This document shows, one piece after another, positions 44,549 through 53,741 of a stretch of DNA of 64,000 nucleotides (its first letter is position 1; each line of letters begins with the position of its first letter). A model generated the notes under the pieces. The model did not search any database. It saw nothing but the letters and a program-made list of their open reading frames with translations, and was not told the origin of the DNA. A program made the translations under genes and the position numbers. Origin of the DNA: Botrimarina colliarenosi (GTDB lineage: Bacteria > Planctomycetota > Planctomycetia > Pirellulales > Lacipirellulaceae); the NCBI RefSeq assembly GCF_007859955.1, contig NZ_SJPR01000001.1, positions 871,490 through 935,489 on the forward strand, in the 5' to 3' direction.

Positions 44549-45475
44549 TCAGTCGAGGGGGCAGGCTTCGCCGAGACGCCAATGGCCTACATCGAGGGCC
44601 ATCGGTTCGCGTTCGACGCGGCCGATCGCTCGGATGTCGTCGCGGGCGGCGAAGTACGAGGCGACCACCGCCGGGTCCCACTGCTTGCCGGCGCCTTCGC
44701 GGAGCGTGCTTTCGACGTCTTCGAGGGGCATCCCCTTCCGGTAGGGGCGGTCGCTTCCCATCGCATCGATCGCGTCGGCGATGGCCGCGATCCTCGCCAG
44801 CGCCGGGATTTCTTCCAGCGCCAGCCCATCGGGGTAGCCGCTGCCGTCCCACGATTCGTGGTGGTGGCGGACGATTGGCAACACCGGCTCGAGTCCGGGG
44901 ACGCCATGGAGGATTTGCTCGCCGAGGGTCGGGTGCAGCTTGATCTGATCGTACTCGTCCGCGGTGAGAGCGCCAGACTTGCGGAGCACCGCGTCGTCGA
45001 CGCCGATCTTGCCAATATCGTGCAGCAATCCCCCCACGTAGAGCGCGTTGAGCGCTTCGCCCTCGCAGCCCATCTCTTGGGCCAGCCGCACCGCGATCCG
45101 CGCAACGCGGTCGCTGTGGCCGCACGTGTAACGGTCTTTCGCGTCGATTGCCGAGTGGGCCGTATTCAGCACCGCAAACGACTGCCCGAAGGCCTGCTCG
45201 AGACGCCCCACCAGGGTGTCGCACGGGCCGTCGGTCGGCAGCGGGCGGTTGGAGAGTTGGGCGGTCGCCAAGGGGGGAACTCCGTCGCGTCGTTGTCGCC
45301 CCCGTCCGTGTCCTGCGGCAGGCCCGATTCCTGCGGCGGGGGGAACCTCCGAGAAAAATACGACGCAGCGGGACGTTACTCGCAGGCCGGCGGTTGACTG
45401 TGCGGGAGTCGCACCGATGGCCGTTCCAATCGGGCCGGTTGTGCCGATTTCGACGCTCAATAGGGGGGGACGCAC
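44549..45475 (-). CDS. HD-GYP domain phosphodiesterase
   Basis: The last 190 residues hold an HD-GYP domain: CGHSDRVARIAVRLAQEM, the HD pair in YVGGLLHDIGKIGVDD, HPTLGEQILHG, and the GYP-type motif HHHESWDGSGYPDGL, ending RPYRKGMPLEDVESTL. Such domains hydrolyse cyclic di-GMP. The first 100 residues are low-complexity and no receiver or sensor domain is seen, so the true start may be an internal codon; the boundary given is the longest frame. The gene runs opposite to ygfZ. Confidence 0.82.
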   Translation of the reverse strand: MRPPLLSVEIGTTGPIGTAIGATPAQSTAGLRVTSRCVVFFSEVPPAAGIGPAAGHGRGRQRRDGVPPLATAQLSNRPLPTDGPCDTLVGRLEQAFGQSFAVLNTAHSAIDAKDRYTCGHSDRVARIAVRLAQEMGCEGEALNALYVGGLLHDIGKIGVDDAVLRKSGALTADEYDQIKLHPTLGEQILHGVPGLEPVLPIVRHHHESWDGSGYPDGLALEEIPALARIAAIADAIDAMGSDRPYRKGMPLEDVESTLREGAGKQWDPAVVASYFAARDDIRAIGRVEREPMALDVGHWRLGEACPLD

Positions 45476-45542
45476 AGAAGGGGGGACGCTCAGAAGGAGC
45501 TCGTTATCCCGGAAGAGCGGCGGCCGTCAGGCGAGCGGCGGC

Positions 45543-46667
45543 TCAACTCTCGTTGCGTCGACGCAGCTGGTAGCGCTGGCTTGCGCGCTCGAGGACGGCC
45601 CGCTCGTTGGCCGTCAGTGCGTGGACGCCGCTGACATGGACTTTGGCCAGGATGTCATCGACCTGAGCCTCGTCGAAGCGGTCGATCGAGAGGTCGTAGG
45701 GGTCCGTCTCCTCCTGGAAAGCGTCCCGTACGAAGTCGCCGATCTCGGCGTGACCCCCAATCTCGGCGTGACGGAGCACGTCCGGTTTAACGTCTCGCAA
45801 AGAGACCCCGATGTAGTCGTCGTCGCTGGGGGGAAGCCATGCCGCGGCGTTCGCGCCATTGCTGGCGTCGCCGATCGCGCCGAAGGCGATGATCACGGCC
45901 AGCGCCGCCATCGCAGCCCCAATCCACGGCGCGCCGAAGTCGGTGAGGGACAACGCGCCGCCGGCCGCCAACAGCAGCGCCGCGGTCAGCAGGCCGACCG
46001 CCAGCGTGACGTCGCGGGCGGCCCGCTCGCCGATCAGCAGGTCCAACCACGACCGCAGGCCGGCGGCTCCGTCGAACGGGCTCGCCGGGGCGAGGTTCAA
46101 AATAAACAGCGGCCAGTTCACCGCCACCAGCGTTGCGGCGAGCAGACCGAGCGGCGTCGTCGCGCCGTCGCCGCTAAAGAGTGAGATCGGAGAGAGCAGC
46201 AGCGGCCGCGCCAGGGGAGGCGTCGCCGGCCCCTCGACCACGACGAGGCAGAACAACGACGCCACGACCAAGCCGAGGCTGGCGAGCGGCCCCGCCATGG
46301 CGACAAAGACCCGCTCGCGGGGGTCGTCAGAGGGTTGCTGCGTGTGGATCGCCCCGACGGGCCCGAGCACAAGGGCCAGGGGCTCCCGCCCCGACGGCGT
46401 CAGGCGGCGGAGCCGTGCGGTGGCCAGGACATGAGCCCCCTCGTGAACGAGCAAGCTGACCAGATAAGCCGCCAGCACGAGCCAGCCGGTTGCGGAGCCG
46501 GCCCGCAGGCAGGCGCCCGCCGCAAGCACGACCAAGACGGCGAGCGAAACATGCACCCGGACCGGCGCCTTCGCCCAAACGCCGACCGGCGCCGACCAAC
46601 GATCGGCGGAGGGCAGCGGGCGGGGTTTCGCGGACCGGCGAGGGCGGACTCGCTGAAAGCGGGCCAT
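45543..46667 (-). CDS. Site-2-type membrane metalloprotease (M50-like)
   Basis: A 374-residue protein with about six membrane segments. The zinc motif HEGAH at residues 75-79 lies in a hydrophobic segment (VSLLVHEGAHVLA). The third ligand block is NLAPASPFDGAAG near 198-210, matching the NPxxxxDG-type motif of S2P/M50 proteases. The C-terminal 90 residues are soluble and acidic, with a small duplication (GGHAEIG/RHAEIG). The start at 46667 (MARFQRVRPRR) is chosen; ten in-frame residues upstream are non-specific. It probably cuts a membrane-bound regulator. Confidence 0.83.
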   Translation of the reverse strand: MARFQRVRPRRSAKPRPLPSADRWSAPVGVWAKAPVRVHVSLAVLVVLAAGACLRAGSATGWLVLAAYLVSLLVHEGAHVLATARLRRLTPSGREPLALVLGPVGAIHTQQPSDDPRERVFVAMAGPLASLGLVVASLFCLVVVEGPATPPLARPLLLSPISLFSGDGATTPLGLLAATLVAVNWPLFILNLAPASPFDGAAGLRSWLDLLIGERAARDVTLAVGLLTAALLLAAGGALSLTDFGAPWIGAAMAALAVIIAFGAIGDASNGANAAAWLPPSDDDYIGVSLRDVKPDVLRHAEIGGHAEIGDFVRDAFQEETDPYDLSIDRFDEAQVDDILAKVHVSGVHALTANERAVLERASQRYQLRRRNES

Positions 46668-46765
46668 AGGGACGGTGGGGCGAGGGGGAACACAACGCAC
46701 CCTTGATCGTAGCGATCGCCGCCAAAACGGGCAAACTTATGCGTTATGCCGCCTGTTTTCCCGCC

Positions 46766-48649
<1,884 letters not shown>

Positions 48650-48910
48650 AAGGCTGGAGGTCCTGTTCGATCGGTTCTCTCGCGTCGGGAATCCGGTCCC
48701 CCCGGGGGGAGCGATAGCAGACGCGACACGGTCAGCGGATGGGAGCGGAGCCCCCCAGATAGAGCGGAGTCTAAGTCGAGACGCCGTAAGGAGAAAAGAC
48801 GAGTAACGCCGGCGCCGACGAATCGATCTGTCCGCCATCGCCGATTTGACGTAACTAGAGGACCCTGCGTTCCCTGACTCCCGCCTGCTCCGATCCCAGC
48901 AGTCTCCCCC

Positions 48911-49678
48911 ATGGCCTCCCTCCGCACCTGCGTTGTGATTCCCGCCCGGATGGATTCGGTCCGCCTGCCTGGCAAGATGCTGCTGCGAGAGACGGGCCGA
49001 TCGCTGATCGAACACACCCACGCCGTCGCCCTGCGGGCCCAGACCCCCGAGGCGGTGATCGTCGCCACCGACCATTCGGCGATCGCCGACGAGGTCCGTC
49101 GCTTCGGCGGCGTCGCGGTGATGACGAGCCCTGACTGCCAGAGCGGCGCCGACCGTGTCGCCGAGGTCGCCAGCCGGCTCCCGCAGTACGACCTCTTCGT
49201 CAACCTCCAAGGGGACGAGCCCGAGCTCGACCCGGCGGCCATCGACCGCCTCGTCGCGCAGTTCGATGTCGATGCGGCGACCCCGATGGCGACCCTCGCC
49301 GCCCCGCTCGAAGACCCCGAGCTGCTGCACGACCCGAACGTCGTGAAGGTGGTGTTCGATTCGACCGGCCGCGCAATGTACTTCAGCCGCAGCCCGATCC
49401 CGTTTGTCCGCGACGCGGTCTCGGCGACCGCCGTCGGCCGGGCGCCCCTGTTCCACCAGCACATCGGCATCTACGCCTATCGGCGCGACTTCTTGACCCA
49501 GCTCCCGCAGCTAGCGCCGTCGCCGCTGGAGCAGGCGGAGAAACTCGAGCAGCTCCGCGTCTTGCAGGCGGGCCACACGATCCGCGTAGGCGTGATCCCG
49601 CACGCCGCGTCAGGAATCGACACGGCGGCCGACTACGCGGCGTTCGTCCGCCGCCACTGCCGCGCCGAAGCGGCGTAG
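48911..49678 (+). CDS. kdsB: 3-deoxy-manno-octulosonate cytidylyltransferase
   Basis: A 255-residue CMP-KDO synthetase. VVIPARMDSVRLPGKML near 8-24 is the nucleotide-binding loop (R..S.RLPGK). TSPDCQSGADRVAEVA, LFVNLQGDEPELDPAAID and YFSRSPIPFVRD follow, then GIYAYRRDFL and SPLEQAEKLEQLRVLQAGHTIRV. CMP-KDO is needed for lipopolysaccharide core, so its presence points to an outer membrane with LPS. The gene is divergent from glmS and is the last core gene before the element boundary. A hairpin follows at 49680. Confidence 0.94.
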   Translation: MASLRTCVVIPARMDSVRLPGKMLLRETGRSLIEHTHAVALRAQTPEAVIVATDHSAIADEVRRFGGVAVMTSPDCQSGADRVAEVASRLPQYDLFVNLQGDEPELDPAAIDRLVAQFDVDAATPMATLAAPLEDPELLHDPNVVKVVFDSTGRAMYFSRSPIPFVRDAVSATAVGRAPLFHQHIGIYAYRRDFLTQLPQLAPSPLEQAEKLEQLRVLQAGHTIRVGVIPHAASGIDTAADYAAFVRRHCRAEAA

Positions 49679-49679
49679 C

Positions 49680-49701
49680 GGGGGATCGGTTGCGATCCCC
49701 C
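49680..49701. terminator. Hairpin after kdsB, possible terminator
   Basis: A nine-base stem GGGGGATCG/CGATCCCCC with loop GTTG is followed by a pyrimidine stretch TTCTCTC. It could end transcription from kdsB, although the T-run is interrupted. The stem resembles the inner end of family C arms. Confidence 0.6.
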
Positions 49702-49726
49702 TTCTCTCGCGGCCGACAAAAACCAG

Positions 49727-49785
49727 TGGCCGAGGCGGGACTCGAACCCGCACGCCCCTTACGGGACACCAGATTTTAAGTCCCA
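49727..49785 (-). tRNA. tRNA-Leu(UAA) 3' portion only (likely attachment-site scar)
   Basis: On the minus strand the sequence holds the anticodon loop with UAA (anticodon at 49776-49778) and the 3' half of the anticodon stem. The long variable arm and the T-arm (GCGGGTTCGAGTCCCGC) follow, then the acceptor 3' strand CTCGGCC and the discriminator A at 49727. The 5' part does not match. The expected 5' anticodon stem CCAGA is replaced, there is no D-arm, and no strand complementary to the acceptor is present. This is a tRNA-Leu fragment, not a working gene, as expected where an integrase has recombined at the 3' half of a tRNA gene. Confidence 0.75.
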
Positions 49786-49884
49786 CAGGTACCTTCTCGC
49801 CCCAACGCTAGGGGCTCAATACCGGGGGAAAACGTGGCTTTCCGCTTCGCCAGGGAAGGCGTCGGAAGCCTAGTTTCGGCGAAA

Positions 49885-49906
49885 CATGTAGCACTCATGT
49901 AGCACT
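49885..49906. repeat. Perfect tandem 11-bp repeat near the tRNA fragment
   Basis: CATGTAGCACT occurs twice in direct tandem. It lies about 100 bases from the tRNA-Leu fragment. Short direct repeats in this position often serve as arm-type integrase binding sites, which is an inference here. Confidence 0.7.
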
Positions 49907-50046
49907 TTCGAGGTCACAACCCGATTCGCCGCCAACAAAAAAAAGCCAGCGCTCTCCCACCATCGACTGGCCCCTGACAGACGACGCAGTCGCTTTCTAG
50001 TAGGCCAGATGTCGCCTTCCAGTTTGCGTTTTGGTAGCTTCGGTGG

Positions 50047-51129
50047 ATGGCCGCGAAGAAACCTAATCCGTCGCAATCTCATTTGCGCGATATCGCTCGT
50101 CTCAAGTCAGCTGCCGAAGCCCTTTGCGACTACGATCTGCAGCAGGTGCGTGCGGAGGAGTACCACGCCAGCAATCGCTTTTACGATCGCGAGCGCATCC
50201 TGGCGTACACTCGCCGGGAACTCGGATTGCCGCTTCCAGAAACAGGCCCCGAGCCGACCATCGAAATGGAGGTCGCCGACGCGTACTCCTGTAAACGGCA
50301 ATCCTATATGTTTCTCTGTAATCGCCCTAAGGAATGGTTTTTGGGGCTCGTCGATGCCAGTCGACAGCTACATCAAGAACTTGATCGCCAGGGTCGACTC
50401 GGGGAGGTTATCAAGCTTGCGAGACTTGAGGACCTAGCAGAGAAAGACCGCCCTACAGCCGACCAATGGTACGAACCGGAGCTGCCCGCAGGTCCCGAAG
50501 ACGCCTATTTCTTTTTGGATAACGACTACAGTTCACCGAGATTCGGAGCGAGACTCTTCCTTTGGCTCGTTGCTGCAGCGGATCCTGAACGATTTGGATA
50601 CCCCCGCCGTTTCTCGAAGGATCTCGAGTTCGCCGATCTATGGGTCGCTAGGTCGAAGTCGTCTGACAAGAAAAAGCAAGACGAGAAAGAGACCGTCGAA
50701 CCGAGCAATGAGCCGCTGTATGCCTTGAGCAAAGCTATCGAAAGCATCGTTCGAATCAAGCGTTACGATCAAGTCTACAAGCAACAGGTTCTGAAGTCGG
50801 ATGGCCCGCGAGATGACGGCACCTTCTGGTACGGCAACAAGTCTGTACGTCTAACCGATGGTGAGGCAGCAGTTGTCCGCCGTGTTTGGGAAGGTGGTGC
50901 GAGAAAATCAGTTGCCGATTATGAGTTTGCTGATATCCACGAGAGGGTTCAACGGCACCAATCCTCAGCGTCGCGAAAGACGCAGTCAGTACACCAATGG
51001 CTCAGTTATCGCTCCTCGCAGATCAATAGGAAGCTCCGATCTATAGGGCTCCGTTTGTCGCAGGGTGTGAAAAAAGATGAGCTGACCCTCGTGGATCTGC
51101 TCGGTCGGCCTATTGGAAGGACGATTTAA
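50047..51129 (+). CDS. Unrecognised protein at the element boundary
   Basis: A 360-residue cytosolic protein. The N-terminal third is helical and acidic (SAAEALCDYDLQQVRAEEYHASNRFYDRERILAY). The middle has PEDAYFFLDNDYSSPRFGARLFLWLVAAADPERFGYPRRF, and the C-terminal third resembles a winged-helix-like unit (VRLTDGEAAVVRRVWEGGARKSVADYEFADIHERV, then VHQWLSYRSSQINRKLRSIGLRL). I do not recognise a family. Base use is less GC-biased than in kdsB. Its position just inside the tRNA fragment makes an element-specific role (regulation or maintenance) likely. Confidence 0.65.
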   Translation: MAAKKPNPSQSHLRDIARLKSAAEALCDYDLQQVRAEEYHASNRFYDRERILAYTRRELGLPLPETGPEPTIEMEVADAYSCKRQSYMFLCNRPKEWFLGLVDASRQLHQELDRQGRLGEVIKLARLEDLAEKDRPTADQWYEPELPAGPEDAYFFLDNDYSSPRFGARLFLWLVAAADPERFGYPRRFSKDLEFADLWVARSKSSDKKKQDEKETVEPSNEPLYALSKAIESIVRIKRYDQVYKQQVLKSDGPRDDGTFWYGNKSVRLTDGEAAVVRRVWEGGARKSVADYEFADIHERVQRHQSSASRKTQSVHQWLSYRSSQINRKLRSIGLRLSQGVKKDELTLVDLLGRPIGRTI

Positions 51130-51568
51130 GAGTTTCCAGACCTATGGCTCGCGGGCAATTGCCTCGTCCGCTACTTCGTGGTTTGGCTGCCCTCGGGTCC
51201 CATCGGTTGGTCTCGATTACTGCGGGGCGGACAGGCGGCCTTTGTGTTGAGTCGGAGATCATTCCTCGGAAAAGCGGGTTCACAACTACAAGAATTGTAA
51301 GGCGTGTCGAAGTTCCGCATGAAGCAAGCCGACGCTTTTCGGCTAGGGGGACGTAGCGACGTAGTGCGTGGAGATAGAACCATGCCCCGTTCCCGATCGC
51401 TCTCTGAAAGATTGCCACAACTGGGCCAAGAGATTCTTATTCAGAGTCGACGGGCGTACTCGACAAGCGGTCATCGCCGGCGCATACGCCGCGGCGAGGC
51501 GAGAATCAAGTACTTCTCAGGTTGGTGTAAGTAGAGCTGGGTTGGACGAATCGATACACCAGCCCTTC
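51130..51568. other. Gene-free stretch before the IS copy
   Basis: Several short open frames occur on both strands but none has family character or a plausible start. There is no sign of promoter or RNA structure. It may be eroded coding sequence. The IS5-type element begins at 51572. Confidence 0.5.
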
Positions 51569-51662
51569 TAAGAAGCACTGACAAAACCCCATCCGTGTTT
51601 GGCACGTGTTTTGCGCGGTGTGTAAATCGTTTTTAAGACGACTCACGACAGAGGGCCGAACG

Positions 51663-52363
51663 ATGGTCGATTCTCGGATGCCCTACAAGTTCTTCGACGA
51701 GTTGGAGCCGCACCTGACGCCGGAGCAGCCGGTCGGGCTGCACGACTCACCGCCGCTTGCGGGCGTGGGAGGAGCTGGGTGTCTGGGACCGGCTCCACCT
51801 GCACTTGCTAAAACTCTTGCGGAAGGCGGGCGAGTTGGAACACGACGCGGTGGTTGTCGATTCGGTCACCGTTTGGGCCTTTGGCGGCGGTGAGCGATCG
51901 GGCCCGAGCCCTGTGGACCGGCGTCGGCCCGGCTGCAAGCATACGCTGCTGGTCGATGAGAACGGCGTGCCGCTGGCAATCCGCACCCCGGGGCCAACCG
52001 CAGCGACCACACGCAGTTGCTGCCGGTGACACTGGACTACCCGAAGGTGGGCGGCAAGTCGGGTCGCCCGAAGGGGACGCCCGACGAGTTGTACGCCGAC
52101 CGCGGCTACGACTCCCAGGCGGCCCGGTCGCTGCTGCGTTGGCTGGGGATCGAGCCGAGGATCGCCAAGCGGGGCGAGGAGCACGGCAGCGGCTAGGGCA
52201 AGGTGCGATGGGTCGTGGGCTCAAGGCGTTGCGGCGGATGCGGGTCCTCTACGACCGCTTGGTGGTCATCCAAGACGCCTGGAACTCTCTCGCCATCGCC
52301 ATCGCCATCGCCATCGCCATCGTCTGCTTCGGCGTCGCCCACGAAAAGCACGCCCTCGAATGA
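51663..52363 (+). pseudogene. IS5-family transposase, frameshifted and internally deleted
   Basis: Fragments in three frames reconstruct an IS5/IS427 transposase. FDELEPHLTPEQPVG at the N-terminus is followed by a deletion and frameshift into RLRAWEELGVWDRLHLHLLKLLRKAGELEHDAVVVDSVTVWAFGGG. PGCKHTLLVDENGVPLAIRT then shifts into HTQLLPVTLDYPKVGGKSGRPKGTPDELYADRGYDSQAARSLLRWLGIEPRIAKRGEEHGSG. An in-frame TAG comes near 52195, and a further shift leads to LRRMRVLYDRLVVIQDAWNSLA. The catalytic region includes the DSVTV and YADRGYDS blocks of DDE transposases. It is non-functional. Confidence 0.87.
52291..52320. repeat. Hexanucleotide microsatellite (CGCCAT)5
   Basis: Five perfect tandem copies of CGCCAT lie inside the transposase pseudogene, encoding alternating Ala-Ile in the local frame where the intact family protein has an LA..VICF-type segment. 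It is probably slippage expansion after the gene lost function. Confidence 0.85.
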
Positions 52364-52392
52364 TCTTCTAGTCACGGTTTTGTCTGTGCTTC

Positions 52393-52700
52393 TAAGGGTT
52401 TTTTCCGGCAGCTTCCGCTCAGGTCCAACTGCAAAAGATCCGCTCATTCCTCCCGGCGGATAACGGCGGCAGTCGCCCGGCAGTTTCTTGGCAGCCCGAC
52501 GGCAGCTTGGATGGCTGATGATCCGTCCTGACGAGCAGGCACTGGCCCGCTCCGGAAAGTTTGCGTACCAGGATCGCCTCGCATCCAGCCGCGTAGGGAA
52601 AGAGACTTGCCCCGTGCGGTGACCACGCCAGCCCGTACGTCGAACTGGCAAGCGTCCACCCAGATGCGAGAGGATTCGCCTCAACTAAGGGAACTGACAA
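52393..52700. other. Gene-free stretch after the IS copy
   Basis: No supportable gene. A minus-strand open frame across this stretch has no recognisable features. The ribosome site of the next gene (AAGGGA) is at the right edge. Confidence 0.5.
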
Positions 52701-52985
52701 ATGGGAAAAACATTCTCCATTTCCGTCGATGACGATTTCTTTCGCGAGCTTCGCGACACCGTAGTCAAAGAGATCTTAGACGCGAGGTCTTGGCCGCCCG
52801 ACCGGATCACACTGACCGAGGATGAGGCCGCTAAAGCGTGTGGCCTAGGAAGGCATGTACTTCGTGACCTTCGCCAGAGCGGAAAGATCGAGTTCACAAA
52901 GATCGGCAAACGCATCATGTACCGTCCCAGCGACCTCATGGGGCTGATCGAACGTGAATCTTCTCAAAATAAGGGAGGACCGTGA
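52701..52985 (+). CDS. Excisionase/AlpA-like helix-turn-helix protein
   Basis: A 94-residue DNA-binding protein. The C-terminal half is a MerR-like/excisionase helix-turn-helix: LTEDEAAKACGLGRHVLRDLRQSGKIEFTKIGKRIMYRPSDLMGLIE (about residues 38-84), with the pattern aA..lg.s...l..l...G.i...k.g.r..y....l. Such proteins direct excision or integration of elements or regulate element genes. The N-terminal 35 residues (FSISVDDDFFRELRDTVVKEILDARS) form a helical segment typical of plasmid-type partners. It overlaps the next gene (TGATG). There is no integrase next to it in the window. Confidence 0.78.
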   Translation: MGKTFSISVDDDFFRELRDTVVKEILDARSWPPDRITLTEDEAAKACGLGRHVLRDLRQSGKIEFTKIGKRIMYRPSDLMGLIERESSQNKGGP

Positions 52986-53215
52986 TGACCAACTGGATCG
53001 CAAAGTCTGCAAGTGCGATCGGAGCAGGGAGTTCGCTCGGCCGCAAATTGCAGCCGGCACGTGACTCCAAAGTTGCCAGGTACAAGGCGGAAGACGATGG
53101 CTGCCCCATGCAGGTAGACGTCAAACGGAGTGGCAGCAGAAAGCAGGGGCACTCGCCCGTCGAACGCAAGGAAACGGGTGACGAGTATTTCCACAACGAT
53201 CCCGATGGATATTGA
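52985..53215 (+). CDS. Small unrecognised basic protein
   Basis: A 76-residue protein, Lys/Ser/Arg-rich with little predicted structure (MTNWIAKSASAIGAGSSLGRKLQPARDSKVARYKAEDDGCPMQVDVKRSGSRKQGHS). Its ATG overlaps the stop of the excisionase-like gene by one base, so it is probably cotranslated. No function is recognised. A longer reading from a GTG three bases upstream is possible. Confidence 0.5.
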   Translation: MTNWIAKSASAIGAGSSLGRKLQPARDSKVARYKAEDDGCPMQVDVKRSGSRKQGHSPVERKETGDEYFHNDPDGY

Positions 53216-53216
53216 A

Positions 53217-53632
53217 ATGTGTCACGACCACGATGAACCCAAGCGTGCCTACCTCATTGAGAGACGCACCATTCGAGGGATGAAGAATCTGAGATTGCCG
53301 ACTCTCGTATCGCTCCGCAATAGCGGTACGTCCGCGATGAGATCAAAGTCTCAACGGTCTTCTTCAGATGCGCCTGTCGGTCAATGCATGCGGCGAATTG
53401 GAAGGGCGATGTCCACAAGCGACGCGGCCAATCGCCCCAGGATTCCATCAACGGGTTGGATTGCCCCTCATTGCCGCCGTTTCGGCCGACCGTCGAGCAA
53501 CCCAATGGCCCCCCGCCGGTTGAACCGATGAAGAGCGGCGACCAGATGTCGGCTCGCTCATGTCGGATTGATGTACCGGCGTCAACCTTGAGTGGCCCAA
53601 CGCGCCGTACTGGCGCCTTCCTTGGTGACTGA
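53217..53632 (+). pseudogene. Possible frameshifted gene of the element
   Basis: Two overlapping frames look like one interrupted gene. The first begins at 53217 with MCHDHDEPKRAYLIERRTIRGMKNLRLPTLVSLRN. The second continues from about 53325 with YVRDEIKVSTVFFRCACRSMHAANWKGDVHKRRGQSP and a Pro-rich stretch ending at 53632. Each half on its own lacks the other end. If the shift is real, the gene is broken; if it is a sequencing error, an intact protein of roughly 138 residues would result. The rest of 53633-53741 has nothing supportable. Confidence 0.4.
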
Positions 53633-53741
53633 CGGCCGAGGCGGCGTCTCTCGTTTCGCTTTCATCCACTGACGCCCCTCTAAGCACCTCCACGGCCTCG
53701 CAAGGGTCGCATGTCCCAACGAAAACCCCCAGAGAACCTCG

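Larger units (their letters stand above)
51572..52392 (+). mobile_element. Degenerate IS5-family insertion sequence (IS427-like)
   Basis: An 821-bp element. The 17-base terminal inverted repeats GAAGCACTGACAAAACC (51572-51588) and GGTTTTGTCTGTGCTTC (52376-52392) differ at one position. A 3-bp direct duplication TAA flanks it (51569-51571 and 52393-52395), matching the TNA targets used by the IS427/IS1031 groups of the IS5 family. The transposase inside is broken. The ends and target duplication show it arrived by transposition and then decayed in place. Confidence 0.85.

Noticed and set aside
45460..45500. Two tandem GGGGGGACGC-type units upstream of the HD-GYP frame
   Set aside because: Only two copies of about 17 bases with a mismatch. 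Too little to call a regulatory or repeat feature.
48650..48910. glmS ribozyme or riboswitch upstream of glmS
   Set aside because: No recognisable conserved core was seen in the 261-base gap.
49727..49812. A complete tRNA-Leu gene
   Set aside because: The 5' acceptor strand, D-arm and 5' anticodon stem do not match. Only the 3' portion is tRNA-like.
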